Shown in pieces: positions 37,914 through 46,612 of a stretch of 64,000 bases of DNA. Each line of letters begins with the position of its first letter. The first letter of the stretch is position 1. The stretch covers positions 682,001-746,000 of the forward strand of contig NZ_PSSW01000001.1 of assembly GCF_002933295.1 (NCBI RefSeq), given 5' to 3'. The position numbers and the translations under genes were made by a program. This DNA is from Marinobacter flavimaris (GTDB lineage: Bacteria; Pseudomonadota; Gammaproteobacteria; Pseudomonadales; Oleiphilaceae). Below the pieces are notes generated by a model. That model was not told the origin of the DNA. It made no database searches and worked only from the letters and a program-made list of their open reading frames with translations.

Positions 37914-39227
37914 ATGACACATCGGATTTGGCACAAACCGTCCAGAACGCTTCTTGCCGCCACGGCACTGATCTTTTTCGCGGTTTCGGCAGCCCGGGCT
38001 GAGCTGTTGATCCGGATTACTGAAGGCGCGGATTCGGCCATTCCTGTTGCAGTGGTGCCTTTCGCCGAGTCTGGACAGATGCCCGCTGGCGACAAGGTCA
38101 GCAGCATTGTTCAGGCGGATCTGACCATGACGGGCGAATTCCGGACTCTGCCTCCCGAGAAGATGCTGAGCCTGCCATCCAGGCGGGAGGAAGTGTATTT
38201 CCGGGACTGGCGCCTGCTGGGCCAGCGCTATGTCCTTGTGGGGGCCCTCAGCCGAAGTGGTGACCGTGTTCAGGCCCGGTATGAGTTGTTCGATGTAAAC
38301 CGCGAGGAACGGATTCTCGGTGAAACTGCGGCGGCACCTGCCTCCAATATGCGCTCGCTCGCTCACCACATCAGCGACAAGGTATATGAGGCCATCACAG
38401 GCGTGCCGGGTGCCTTCTCAACAAAGCTTGCCTATATCACGCTTGATACCGCCAACGGCAAACCCCGTTACCGACTGCAGGTCAGTGACGTGGACGGCAA
38501 GCGCGCCAGAATCCGTCTTGAAAGCCAGGAACCCATCCTGTCACCGGCATGGTCGCCAGACGGGGAAAAGCTGGCCTATGTGTCGTTCGAAACAGGGAAA
38601 CCGGTGATTTTTGTTCATGAGCTTGCAACCGGCAATCGCACCAAAGTGGCCGACTTTCAGGGGCTCAACTCGGCGCCGGCCTGGTCCGACGATGGCCGAT
38701 CGTTGTTGATGACCCTCTCGAAAGACGGAAATGCCGAGATCTACCGGATGAACCTGGATACCCGGCAGTTGACCAAGCTTACGAACCACTGGGCTATTGA
38801 TACCGAGCCGAGCTATGACGCCACTGGCAAGGGCATTTTCTTTACGTCGGACCGGTCCGGAGGTCCGCAGATTTACCACATGGATACACCGGGTGCGGAG
38901 CCTCGTCGTATCACCTTCGGCAGCCGTTACAACGCTCGGCCAAGGCCCGACAATGACGGTAACTATGTGTATTACGTTCACCAGCGCGATCGGGCATTTC
39001 ACATTGCCCGTACCGAACTGAAAACCGGGGAGGAAACGATCCTAACCCGCACCGAGTCTGATGAGTCTCCCAGTGTTGCGCCCAATGGCCGGATGCTGAT
39101 CTACGCTACCCGGCAGAATGGCAGCAACGTGCTCACGGTTATTTCCGCGGATGGTGGAGCAGCGTACAGCTTGCCGGCATCCGAAGGCGATGTTCGTGAG
39201 CCCGCCTGGGGACCTTTGGTTCGCTGA
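37914..39227 (+). CDS. tolB: Tol-Pal system beta-propeller protein TolB
   Basis: Periplasmic partner of Pal and TolA. The 437 residues start with a signal peptide (to about residue 29, AARA), then a small N-terminal domain (AVVPFAESGQMPAGDKVSSIVQADLTMTGEFRTLP) and a six-bladed propeller of WD40-like PD40 repeats, seen as recurrent SPAWSPDGEKLAYVS, SAPAWSDDGRSL and PSYDATGKGIFFTSDRSG. It lies between tolA and pal, 16 bp after tolA. Confidence 0.96.
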   Translation: MTHRIWHKPSRTLLAATALIFFAVSAARAELLIRITEGADSAIPVAVVPFAESGQMPAGDKVSSIVQADLTMTGEFRTLPPEKMLSLPSRREEVYFRDWRLLGQRYVLVGALSRSGDRVQARYELFDVNREERILGETAAAPASNMRSLAHHISDKVYEAITGVPGAFSTKLAYITLDTANGKPRYRLQVSDVDGKRARIRLESQEPILSPAWSPDGEKLAYVSFETGKPVIFVHELATGNRTKVADFQGLNSAPAWSDDGRSLLMTLSKDGNAEIYRMNLDTRQLTKLTNHWAIDTEPSYDATGKGIFFTSDRSGGPQIYHMDTPGAEPRRITFGSRYNARPRPDNDGNYVYYVHQRDRAFHIARTELKTGEETILTRTESDESPSVAPNGRMLIYATRQNGSNVLTVISADGGAAYSLPASEGDVREPAWGPLVR

Positions 39228-39294
39228 CTCCCGGAGCTTTCCGGTGTTGGCCATTGTTCAAGCAATAACGTCACTCAACTGAAAGGAAGAAAAC

Positions 39295-39867
39295 ATGAAT
39301 TTTTCAGCTCAATCAAAAGCGTTCGCACTGTTGTTGTCCGTCGGTCTGGTAGCGGGCTGTAGCTCTACCGGTGGTACCTCCGAAGAAGGCGGCGAGTATG
39401 GTTCCGATGTGGCTGCTGTAGACCAGGAAGGTGGATCCACTGTTTACGGAGGTGACGACCAGGGCGGTGTTTCTTCTTCAGCCATGACCGAAGAAGAGCG
39501 TATGGAAGCTCGCAAGCAGGCCGAACAACAGGCCCTGCGTGAAATCACCACCTTCTACTTTGATTTCGATACGGCTGAAATCAAGCAGGAAGCCCGCGAT
39601 GTCCTGGTGGCACATGCCCGTTTCCTCGCCAACAACCCGGGTCAGAACGTCCGCATTGAGGGTCACGCCGACGAGCGCGGTACCAAGGAATACAACCTGG
39701 CCCTTGGCGAGCGTCGTGCTAACGCCGTTCAGCGTTTCCTGATTGTAAACGGTGCTTCACGTGGCCAGCTCGAGACCGTAAGCTATGGCGAAGAGAAGCC
39801 GGCCGTGATGGGTTCCAGCGAGAGCGCCTGGGCCCAGAATCGTCGTGTAGAACTCGTATTTGAGTAA
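39295..39867 (+). CDS. pal: Peptidoglycan-associated lipoprotein Pal
   Basis: Outer-membrane lipoprotein that binds peptidoglycan and the Tol complex. The 190 residues show a lipoprotein signal with lipobox LVAGC (Cys about residue 22), a flexible Gly/Ser-rich linker, and an OmpA-like domain (TFYFDFDTAEIKQEARDVLVAHARFLANN; GHADERGTKEYNLALGERRANAVQ with the peptidoglycan-binding Asp and Arg). It has a good RBS (GGAAG). cpoB follows after 16 bp. Confidence 0.97.
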   Translation: MNFSAQSKAFALLLSVGLVAGCSSTGGTSEEGGEYGSDVAAVDQEGGSTVYGGDDQGGVSSSAMTEEERMEARKQAEQQALREITTFYFDFDTAEIKQEARDVLVAHARFLANNPGQNVRIEGHADERGTKEYNLALGERRANAVQRFLIVNGASRGQLETVSYGEEKPAVMGSSESAWAQNRRVELVFE

Positions 39868-39883
39868 TCACACAGGAACGACC

Positions 39884-40630
39884 ATGAGAAAAATCCTCAT
39901 GGCGACAGTGGTGCTTCCGCTTGCCCTCGGGCAGGCGGGAGTGGCCCTGGCGCAATCAGCCCAGGACAGTCAGCGTAACGCCAACAGCAGTCAGGCGACG
40001 TCGGAACTGTTCTACATGATCCAGCAGCTTCAGGGTGAAGTCAGACGGCTCCAGGGCGAAGTGGAGGAGCAGCGGCACCTGATTAACCGCCTGCAGCAGC
40101 AAGGGCGCGACCGTTATATCGATCTGGATCAGCGTATTCTGGATCTCTCGGAAAAGGTCGCATCACAGCCGGCTCCCGAAGCCAGCGAAGGTGGTGGCTC
40201 TGCTGCCTCAGGCCAAGCCCGGGAGGCCAGGGTATACCGCCAACCCGATGCGGAAGAACGAAAGGCCTACGAGCAGATCCAGGACCTGATTCGTAATCAG
40301 AAAAAATACGATGAGGCCATTAGTCGGATATACGAATTTATAGATGAATATCCGGAAGGTGATCTGACGGTCAACGCCTATTACTGGCTCGGTGAGGTCT
40401 ATCTGGTCAAGCCGCAGCTCGAACAGGCAAAACAGGCGTTTACGATTGTCGCTACCCGTTTTGCCGACCATCGCAAGGCTCCGGATGCGGTCTATAAGCT
40501 GGGCGTAACTCATGATCGCCTGGGCGAAAAGGAGCAGGCTCGGCGCAGCATGCAAACTGTGATTGATGATTACCCGTCCAGCAGTGCTGCTGACCTCGCA
40601 CGGAAGTTTCTCGAGTCCCAGAACGGCTGA
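39884..40630 (+). CDS. cpoB: Cell division coordinator CpoB (YbgF)
   Basis: Periplasmic TPR protein that coordinates peptidoglycan synthesis and outer-membrane constriction with Tol-Pal. The 248 residues comprise a signal peptide (to about residue 24, ALAQ), a trimeric coiled coil (ELFYMIQQLQGEVRRLQGEVEEQRHLINRLQQQ) and a C-terminal TPR domain (AYEQIQDLIRNQKKYDEAISRIYEFIDEYPEGDLTVNAYYWLGEVYL, FADHRKAPDAVYKLGVTHDRLG). ATG at 39884 is the right start; the frame is open into pal. It is the last gene of the tol cluster, followed by tRNA-Lys. Confidence 0.93.
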   Translation: MRKILMATVVLPLALGQAGVALAQSAQDSQRNANSSQATSELFYMIQQLQGEVRRLQGEVEEQRHLINRLQQQGRDRYIDLDQRILDLSEKVASQPAPEASEGGGSAASGQAREARVYRQPDAEERKAYEQIQDLIRNQKKYDEAISRIYEFIDEYPEGDLTVNAYYWLGEVYLVKPQLEQAKQAFTIVATRFADHRKAPDAVYKLGVTHDRLGEKEQARRSMQTVIDDYPSSSAADLARKFLESQNG

Positions 40631-40674
40631 TTGTCTGGCGCGGCAAAAATGTTGAGAAACCTGAGAAAAAGGGG

Positions 40675-40702
40675 TTGATCAACGGCCAAAAATCATTACT
40701 AT
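40675..40702 (+). promoter_or_regulatory. Promoter of the tRNA-Lys pair
   Basis: TTGATC, a 16-base spacer and TACTAT end 13 bases before the first tRNA. A GC-rich stretch (GCGCCTCG) lies at the expected discriminator, as in stringently controlled stable-RNA promoters. Confidence 0.65.
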
Positions 40703-40715
40703 ATGCGCCTCGTTT

Positions 40716-40791
40716 GGGTCGTTAGCTCAGTTGGTAGAGCAGTTGGCTTTTAACCAATTGGTCGAAGGTTCGAATCCTTCACGACCCACCA
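40716..40791 (+). tRNA. tRNA-Lys (anticodon TTT), first copy
   Basis: A 76-base tRNA with acceptor stem GGGTCGT/ACGACCC, D-arm GCTCAGTTGGTAGAGC, anticodon loop CTTTTAA with TTT, T-loop TTCGAAT and encoded CCA. It decodes AAA and AAG lysine codons. It follows cpoB, a very common location of tRNA-Lys in this group. Confidence 0.98.
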
Positions 40792-40859
40792 AACACGAAA
40801 TACCGGGTGGGCTGAGTCATTCGGTATAGATTGAGGTCAAGGCTTCGGTCGCCAGTTAC

Positions 40860-40935
40860 GGGTCGTTAGCTCAGTTGGTAGAGCAGTTGGCTTTTAACCA
40901 ATTGGTCGAAGGTTCGAATCCTTCACGACCCACCA
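40860..40935 (+). tRNA. tRNA-Lys (anticodon TTT), second identical copy
   Basis: All 76 bases match the first copy, including the encoded CCA. The 68-base spacer between the two is unrelated to either tRNA and shows no clear second promoter, so one primary transcript ending at the following terminator is likely. Confidence 0.98.
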
Positions 40936-40962
40936 AATAACAGAAGCCTGCGGGTTTTTGTG

Positions 40963-40991
40963 AAAAAAGAGCCTCCGGGCTCTTTTTTTTT
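40963..40991 (+). terminator. Rho-independent terminator after the tRNA-Lys pair
   Basis: AGAGCC / GGCTCT stem with a TCCG loop is followed by a run of nine T; the A-run before it extends the helix. Strong intrinsic terminator for the tRNA transcript. Confidence 0.92.
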
Positions 40992-41126
40992 GCGTATACG
41001 TTCCTACCTAGGTAAACAGGGAACAGGCAAAGCGATCACAAGTGTATGATCGCACTGTTTCAGAAACATTAAGCCTGGGGCATGAATGTTATAATGTCCG
41101 GGTTCACGCAATACAGAGACGCAGTA

Positions 41127-42188
41127 ATGACTTACGCTGAAGACCGTATCCTTGTTCAAGAGCACCTGGCGCATGCTGCCGAGCCGAAGCCGCTCAGTGC
41201 GGACGAAAAGTCCGACCTGGAGGCTCGTATAAAATCGGCTCTGAAGGAGCAGGATGCGGTGCTTGTGGCTCACTATTACACCGATCCCGATATCCAGCGG
41301 CTTGCCGAGGAAACCGGTGGCTGTGTTGCGGACTCCCTCGAGATGGCCCGTTTTGGCAACCAACATTCGGCCTCCACAATCGTTGTTGCCGGCGTGAGGT
41401 TCATGGGCGAAACCGCCAAGATCCTGAATCCTGAAAAGCGCGTTCTGATGCCAACGCTTGAGGCGACCTGTTCCCTGGATGTGGGCTGTCCTGCCGATGA
41501 GTTCGCCGAGTTTTGTGACCAGCACCCGGATCGCACGGTCGTGGTCTACGCCAATACGTCTGCGGCTGTGAAGGCGAGGGCGGACTGGGTGGTTACCTCA
41601 AGCTGTGCCCAGGCTATTGTTGAAGATCTGGATGCCCGCGGCGAAAAAATCCTCTGGGCGCCGGATAAGCACCTCGGGCACTACGTCCAGAAAACGACGG
41701 GTGCTGATATGCTGCTCTGGGACGGTTCCTGCATCGTTCATGAGGAATTCAAATCCCGCGGGCTGGAGGATCTGAAGGCCCTTTATCCGGACGCGGCGGT
41801 ACTGGTCCACCCGGAATCGCCCGATGCCGTTGTTGAGATGGCGGATGTTGTGGGTTCAACCTCGCAGCTGATTCATGCTGTCCAGACCATGCCTAACGAA
41901 AAGTTCATCGTTGCCACTGACAACGGCATTTTTTACAAGATGCAGCAACTGGCTCCGAACAAAACGCTGATTGAAGCGCCCACCGCAGGCAATGGAGCTA
42001 CCTGTCGTAGCTGCGCCCATTGCCCCTGGATGGCGATGAACGGCCTTCAGAATCTGCTACAGGTACTGGAGCGGGGTGATCAGGAAGTGTTTGTGGATCC
42101 GGAACTGAGAGAGAAAGCGCTGCAGCCTCTGCAGCGCATGTTGGATTTTACCGCCAACATGAATCTCAAGGCTGCTGGCAACGCCTGA
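41127..42188 (+). CDS. nadA: Quinolinate synthase A
   Basis: Condenses iminoaspartate with dihydroxyacetone phosphate to quinolinate for NAD synthesis. The 353 residues hold the three conserved cysteines that bind the 4Fe-4S cluster: in [10 protein letters not shown], in [12 protein letters not shown], and in [16 protein letters not shown] near the C-terminus. Substrate-binding blocks [21 protein letters not shown] and [13 protein letters not shown] are intact. ATG at 41127 gives the family N-terminus; an in-frame ATG at 41082 is less likely. The stop is directly adjacent to the convergent bepA stop. Confidence 0.96.
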   Translation: MTYAEDRILVQEHLAHAAEPKPLSADEKSDLEARIKSALKEQDAVLVAHYYTDPDIQRLAEETGGCVADSLEMARFGNQHSASTIVVAGVRFMGETAKILNPEKRVLMPTLEATCSLDVGCPADEFAEFCDQHPDRTVVVYANTSAAVKARADWVVTSSCAQAIVEDLDARGEKILWAPDKHLGHYVQKTTGADMLLWDGSCIVHEEFKSRGLEDLKALYPDAAVLVHPESPDAVVEMADVVGSTSQLIHAVQTMPNEKFIVATDNGIFYKMQQLAPNKTLIEAPTAGNGATCRSCAHCPWMAMNGLQNLLQVLERGDQEVFVDPELREKALQPLQRMLDFTANMNLKAAGNA

Positions 42189-43661
42189 TCAGCTGTTGGC
42201 CCTGGCGTGCAGGCGGCTGGTGATTTCTGCCAGCCGCTCGGTCACAATCTGCCTCTGTGGCGCCCCGGCCGGCAACTTCTCCTGAGCCTGCCTTAGCTGA
42301 CGCTGGGCAGACTCCAGATCGCCCATCAGAACATCGTACTCTGCCCGGGCACGATGCACGCCCACAATATTCCTTGCCATGCCCTCCGCCTCGGCCAGTT
42401 TCAGCCAGAGATGCTCCTGTCCCGGTAGCTGACGGGTCAGCTGTTTGAGATGCTCCGCCGCAGCGGCGCCATTACCATCGGCTATTTCCGTGAGGGCGAG
42501 GGTGTGGGTGATTGGATAGTTCCCCGGATTCCTCGCCAGTGCGTCTTTCAGAATGGATCGAGCCTCGTCCACACGATCTTGTGCAAGCCTGACCTCTGCG
42601 AGGGTTACCTGGAAGGTGATTCGGCCCGGATTCGTGGCCAGCAGATCGTTCAGTATATCCACTGCCTTCTCGTATTGCCGGTCCTCGAGGTAGGCCACGG
42701 ACAAGCCATACCGGATGGCTTCGTTTCTCTGGGCATCCGGCCGATCGAGGTAGGCTTCAAAGGTTTCGACGGCTACGTCGGGGGAGGGCGCGTAATGCAC
42801 TTGCAGCCGGCTGCGCATCAGATGGTATTCCTGGCCGTCCCGGATGTTTTCATCTGGATACTGTTCGGCACGATTCCGGGTGTCGGCCACGCGGCTCTGG
42901 GTTAACGGGTGCGTAGACAGATACTCTGGCAGTCGATTTCCCTGCATGCGGTTCTGGCGCATCATGATTTCAAACATTTCCGGCATGCCACGAGGGTCCA
43001 TCCCGGCGCTGGCCAGAATGTCCAGACCGACCCGGTCGGCTTCCTGTTCGTGGGAGCGGCTGTAGGCGAGCATGTTCTGGGCGGCCAGGGCCTGGGTCCC
43101 GGCAATGGCGGCAAAACCGATGTCAGACTGGGTGACCGCCGACAGGACAATGCCGGCAATCATACCGGCGAGTGTGAGCGGAGCGCTGGTTTCCTGCTGC
43201 TCCATGCGCCGTGCAAAATGCCGCTGGCTGAGGTGAGCAAGTTCGTGGGCGAGAACGGACGCAAATTGTTGCTCGGTCGCAGCATTGAGAAACAGACCGC
43301 CGTTAACGCCTACAATGCCACCGGGCACCGCAAATGCGTTGATAGCAGGACTGTCGATCAATGCCAGGGTCAGGTCCCGATTCTGGAGTGGGGCCGAGGG
43401 CACCAGGCGATAGGTAATGGCGCTGAGGTAGTCATACACCAGGGGGTCGCTGATCCTCGGCGCGGATCGGCGGATAGATACCATTACCTGCTGGCCAATA
43501 TCCGATTCCTGCTGGCCCGCGATCAGGCCCCCACCGGAACCGCCAATGCTCGGCAGCCTGCTCTCCTGAGCGTGGCCCGGCATTGAAAAAAGCAGCAGGG
43601 CCAGCAGGGCGGTGATGGCCATGGCCGGTAGCGTTCGGGATCTGGGTTGGATAGCAATCAT
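42189..43661 (-). CDS. bepA: Periplasmic M48 metalloprotease with TPR repeats (BepA-like)
   Basis: Outer-membrane protein quality-control protease and chaperone that helps or degrades LptD/BAM substrates. The 490 residues comprise a signal peptide (to about 32, GHAQE), the M48 domain with the zinc motif HELAHLSQRH (about 140) and a downstream Glu ligand region (SRSHEQEADRVGLDILASAG), then a C-terminal TPR part (about 300-480; YGLSVAYLEDRQYEKAVDILNDLL, LAEVRLAQDRVDEARSILKDALARNPGN). It diverges from the TusA-like gene and ends against nadA with no gap. Confidence 0.93.
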   Translation of the reverse strand: MIAIQPRSRTLPAMAITALLALLLFSMPGHAQESRLPSIGGSGGGLIAGQQESDIGQQVMVSIRRSAPRISDPLVYDYLSAITYRLVPSAPLQNRDLTLALIDSPAINAFAVPGGIVGVNGGLFLNAATEQQFASVLAHELAHLSQRHFARRMEQQETSAPLTLAGMIAGIVLSAVTQSDIGFAAIAGTQALAAQNMLAYSRSHEQEADRVGLDILASAGMDPRGMPEMFEIMMRQNRMQGNRLPEYLSTHPLTQSRVADTRNRAEQYPDENIRDGQEYHLMRSRLQVHYAPSPDVAVETFEAYLDRPDAQRNEAIRYGLSVAYLEDRQYEKAVDILNDLLATNPGRITFQVTLAEVRLAQDRVDEARSILKDALARNPGNYPITHTLALTEIADGNGAAAAEHLKQLTRQLPGQEHLWLKLAEAEGMARNIVGVHRARAEYDVLMGDLESAQRQLRQAQEKLPAGAPQRQIVTERLAEITSRLHARANS

Positions 43662-43825
43662 GTAAAGCCGGGTGCCTGTGGTCTGAATCGCCGGTTTGAC
43701 AGCGGTTTGCGATAAAAAGTTCTGATCCTCTGGTTAACGAGGATTGTGATGCAATACATTATCACTGTCGGCATAATGCCTGCTTGTTAAATCCGCTTAT
43801 TATTTTGTGATGGTGTATCGCTAGT

Positions 43826-44053
43826 ATGGTTGATCGAACGCTTGATGCCTCAGGGTTGCGCTGCCCGATGCCGCTGCTGAAGACAAAGCTGGAACTGAAC
43901 AGCATGGCGCCCGGTGAAGAACTCGAGGTGATTGCTACAGACGCAGGTTCTGCCCGGGATATTCCAGCCTTTCTGCAGATGTCCGATCACAAGTTGATGA
44001 GCAGTTCTGAAACCGCCGGGCAGTACCGGTTTGTGATAAAGTGCGGCGGTTAA
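43826..44053 (+). CDS. TusA/SirA-like sulfurtransferase
   Basis: A 75-aa two-layer sandwich protein with the TusA signature DASGLRCPMPLLKTK (catalytic Cys in CPxP). TusA-family proteins carry persulfide sulfur for tRNA thiolation or other sulfur transfer. The next residues, LEVIATDAGSARDIPAFLQMSDHKLM, are typical. It lies 16 bp before the PerM-like permease gene, an association often seen in Pseudomonas. Which sulfur acceptor it serves is unknown. Confidence 0.88.
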   Translation: MVDRTLDASGLRCPMPLLKTKLELNSMAPGEELEVIATDAGSARDIPAFLQMSDHKLMSSSETAGQYRFVIKCGG

Positions 44054-44069
44054 GATTTCGGAGCTGTAA

Positions 44070-45149
44070 ATGATCAGGACATTACGCGGTCTCGCGCACA
44101 AATACTTCTCGGATGAAGAAGCGGTCATCCTGTTCCTGATACTGGTGACAGGAACCATTTTTGTTATCTGGTTCGGTGCCATGCTTGCGCCGGCCATTGC
44201 CTCGCTGATTGTGGCCTTTATTCTGCAGGGTCTGGTCACCAAGCTCAACAAGCTGGGCGTGCCGGAGACGGTTTCCATTATTGGGGTTTTCCTGGTTTTC
44301 CTCGGCGTGCTTGTTGGCTTCCTGTTTGGCCTGCTTCCGCTGATCTGGACGCAGTTGAGCAACCTGGCCGGCGAGGCGCCACGCATTATCCGGGAGCTGC
44401 AATCCTATCTTGAGCTGCTGCCACAGCAGTATCCCCACCTGATTTCCGGAGAAGCTGTCAGCACCGTTTACAGCCAGGTGAGTACGGAAGTGGGGCACAT
44501 GACCCAATGGCTGGTGTCGTTCTCGCTGTCCAGTATTCCAGATCTCGTGGCGTTGCTGATCTACATGGTGCTGGTGCCTATCCTGGTGTTCTTTTTCCTG
44601 AAGGACAGGGAGGTGCTGCTCAACTCAATCGCCCGGCTGCTGCCACCCCAGCGCCCGATGATGCTGCAGATCTGGCACGAGGTGAACCTCCAGTGCGCCA
44701 ACTACGTGCGCGGCAAAGCCGTCGAGATCCTGATTGTGGGCGGCGCCACCTACATTGCCTTCAAGCTGCTGGGCATGCCTTACGCTGCGCTGCTCTCGCT
44801 GTTGGTGGGGCTGAGTGTAGTGATTCCCTACATTGGCGCGGCCGTCGTTACCATCCCTGTTGCGGTGATTGCCCTGTTCGCCTTCGGCTGGGGCAGCCAG
44901 TTCATCTGGGTGATGGTCATCTACGGTGTCATTCAGGCGCTTGACGGCAATGTTCTGGTGCCCATTCTGTTCTCGGAGGTGAACAATCTGCACCCGGTGG
45001 CCATTATCGTCGCGGTGCTGTTCTTCGGGGGAATCTGGGGCTTGTGGGGTGTTTTCTTCGCAATTCCACTGGCTACCATGCTCAAGGCGGTGTTTGCTGC
45101 CTGGCCAGTGAAGGAGTCGGCGCCGCCGGCGGAACCCGGAAGCGCCTGA
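44070..45149 (+). CDS. perM: AI-2E/PerM family transporter
   Basis: A 359-aa inner-membrane protein with seven to eight TM helices. Visible segments include AVILFLILVTGTIFVIWFGAMLAPAIASLIVAFIL near the N-terminus, a soluble helical insert (about 95-150), SSIPDLVALLIYMVLVPILVFFFLKDREVL, and the conserved C-terminal VGLSVVIPYIGAAVVTIPVAVIALF and LDGNVLVPILFSEVNNLHPVAIIVAVLFFGGIWG. The family includes the AI-2 exporter TqsA, PerM and Na/H antiporters, so the substrate is open. It is coupled to the TusA-like gene. The stop overlaps a hairpin shared with convergent bcp. Confidence 0.9.
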   Translation: MIRTLRGLAHKYFSDEEAVILFLILVTGTIFVIWFGAMLAPAIASLIVAFILQGLVTKLNKLGVPETVSIIGVFLVFLGVLVGFLFGLLPLIWTQLSNLAGEAPRIIRELQSYLELLPQQYPHLISGEAVSTVYSQVSTEVGHMTQWLVSFSLSSIPDLVALLIYMVLVPILVFFFLKDREVLLNSIARLLPPQRPMMLQIWHEVNLQCANYVRGKAVEILIVGGATYIAFKLLGMPYAALLSLLVGLSVVIPYIGAAVVTIPVAVIALFAFGWGSQFIWVMVIYGVIQALDGNVLVPILFSEVNNLHPVAIIVAVLFFGGIWGLWGVFFAIPLATMLKAVFAAWPVKESAPPAEPGSA

Positions 45150-45158
45150 CAGGCGCTT
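45140..45158. terminator. Hairpin across the stop codons of convergent perM and bcp
   Basis: AAGCGCC-TGACA-GGCGCTT, a perfect 7-bp stem with a 5-base loop, contains the perM stop and touches the bcp stop. U-tracts are poor on both sides, so efficiency is uncertain. Confidence 0.45.
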
Positions 45159-45624
45159 AAAGTGCCTTGACAGCCTCTAGCACCTCGTCGGCGTGGCCTT
45201 TCACTTTGACGCCGCGCCATTCAGCCCGCAGCACGCCATCCTTGTCGATCAGGAAGGTGCTCCGGTCAACGCCCATGTACTCCTTCCCGTAAAGCTTTTT
45301 CAGCTTGATCACGTCGAAGAGGGTGCACAGGGCCTCGTCCTTGTCTGAAATCAGGTGAAAGGGAAACTCATGCTTGGCCCGGAAATTCTCATGGGCTTTC
45401 AGGCCGTCCCTTGATACGCCGAGAATCACCGTATCAAGCTCCTCAAACTGCTTCATCCGGTCCCGGAAGTCCTGTCCCTCAGTAGTACAGCCAGGGGTGT
45501 TGTCTTTCGGATAGAAATAAATCACCACGTTCTGACCTTTCAGATCGTCCAGGCGAACAGTCTGGTCTCCGGTAGCGGGTGCTTCAAAATCCGGTACGGG
45601 TTTGTTTAACTCAACGGATGGCAT
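45157..45624 (-). CDS. bcp: Thiol peroxidase of the Bcp/PrxQ family
   Basis: Reduces hydrogen peroxide and organic hydroperoxides. The 155-aa thioredoxin-fold protein has the peroxidatic site DNTPGCTTEGQDFRD with one Cys about residue 46. The resolving Cys that many Bcp proteins carry five residues later is absent (Gly-Gln here). A second Cys occurs at EALCTLFDV, about residue 98. So it is either a 1-Cys type or uses the distant Cys. It converges on perM and diverges from dapA, a common arrangement. Confidence 0.93.
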   Translation of the reverse strand: MPSVELNKPVPDFEAPATGDQTVRLDDLKGQNVVIYFYPKDNTPGCTTEGQDFRDRMKQFEELDTVILGVSRDGLKAHENFRAKHEFPFHLISDKDEALCTLFDVIKLKKLYGKEYMGVDRSTFLIDKDGVLRAEWRGVKVKGHADEVLEAVKAL

Positions 45625-45698
45625 GACATCTCCTTTAATTCCCTTGTGTCAGTTCGTGCCCAACATTACCATATCGGTTTTATTCGGACGGAGCTTTT

Positions 45699-46577
45699 AT
45701 GATTACGGGTAGCCTTGTCGCACTGGTCACGCCCATGCATCCAAACGGTGACATCCACTGGGAGGATCTGGACAAGCTGGTAGACTTTCATATTGAAAAC
45801 GGCACACACGGCATCGTTGCTGTGGGCACCACCGGCGAATCCGCAACGCTCGACCCGGAAGAGCATTGCCAGACCATTGGCCACATCATCAAACGTGTTA
45901 ATGGTCGCATCCCGGTTATTGCGGGCACCGGCGGCAACAGCACCCGTGAGGCCATTGAACTGACGGCCGAGGCCCATAAGCTTGGCGCAGATGCCTGCCT
46001 GCTCGTTGTTCCCTACTACAACAAGCCGACCCAGGAAGGCCTGTATCAGCACTTCAAGGCGATTGCCGAAGCCGTCCCCGGCATGAACCAGATGCTGTAC
46101 AACGTGCCCGGCAGGACAGCGTGCGACATGCTGAACGAGACCGTGCTCCGGCTTGCCGATATTCCGAATATCGTGGGCATCAAAGACGCCACCGGCAACA
46201 TTCCCCGGGGTGCCGAACTGATTGAAGCGCTGGACGGCCGTCTGGCTGTCTATTCAGGTGATGACGCAACGGCAGCGGAACTGATGCTGGCCGGTGCCAA
46301 GGGCAACGTGTCCGTCACCGCGAACGTCGCCCCGAAGGCAATGTCCCAGCTGTGCGAAGCCGCTGTTGCCGGAAATCGTGAAGAAACCGAGCGTTTGAAC
46401 GAACTGCTCATGCCTCTTAACCGGAAGCTGTTCCTCGAAGCGAATCCTATCCCGGTGAAATGGGCGCTCCATCATATGGGAATGATTGGGGAAGGCATCC
46501 GCCTGCCGCTGACCGTGCTCAGCGAAAAGTTCCATGGCGAAGTGGAAGATGCCCTCAAGGCCTCAGGTGTTCTCTGA
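45699..46577 (+). CDS. dapA: 4-hydroxy-tetrahydrodipicolinate synthase
   Basis: Condenses pyruvate and aspartate semialdehyde, the first step of the diaminopimelate/lysine branch. The 292-aa TIM barrel shows [14 protein letters not shown] (substrate Thr pair, about 44), the catalytic Tyr in [11 protein letters not shown] and the Schiff-base Lys in [11 protein letters not shown] (about 161). Length and motifs are standard. bamC follows after 35 bp, as in E. coli and Pseudomonas. Confidence 0.97.
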   Translation: MITGSLVALVTPMHPNGDIHWEDLDKLVDFHIENGTHGIVAVGTTGESATLDPEEHCQTIGHIIKRVNGRIPVIAGTGGNSTREAIELTAEAHKLGADACLLVVPYYNKPTQEGLYQHFKAIAEAVPGMNQMLYNVPGRTACDMLNETVLRLADIPNIVGIKDATGNIPRGAELIEALDGRLAVYSGDDATAAELMLAGAKGNVSVTANVAPKAMSQLCEAAVAGNREETERLNELLMPLNRKLFLEANPIPVKWALHHMGMIGEGIRLPLTVLSEKFHGEVEDALKASGVL

Positions 46578-46612
46578 GTTTGCTTAAATCATCCCATCAC
46601 CGGAGTAACCTG

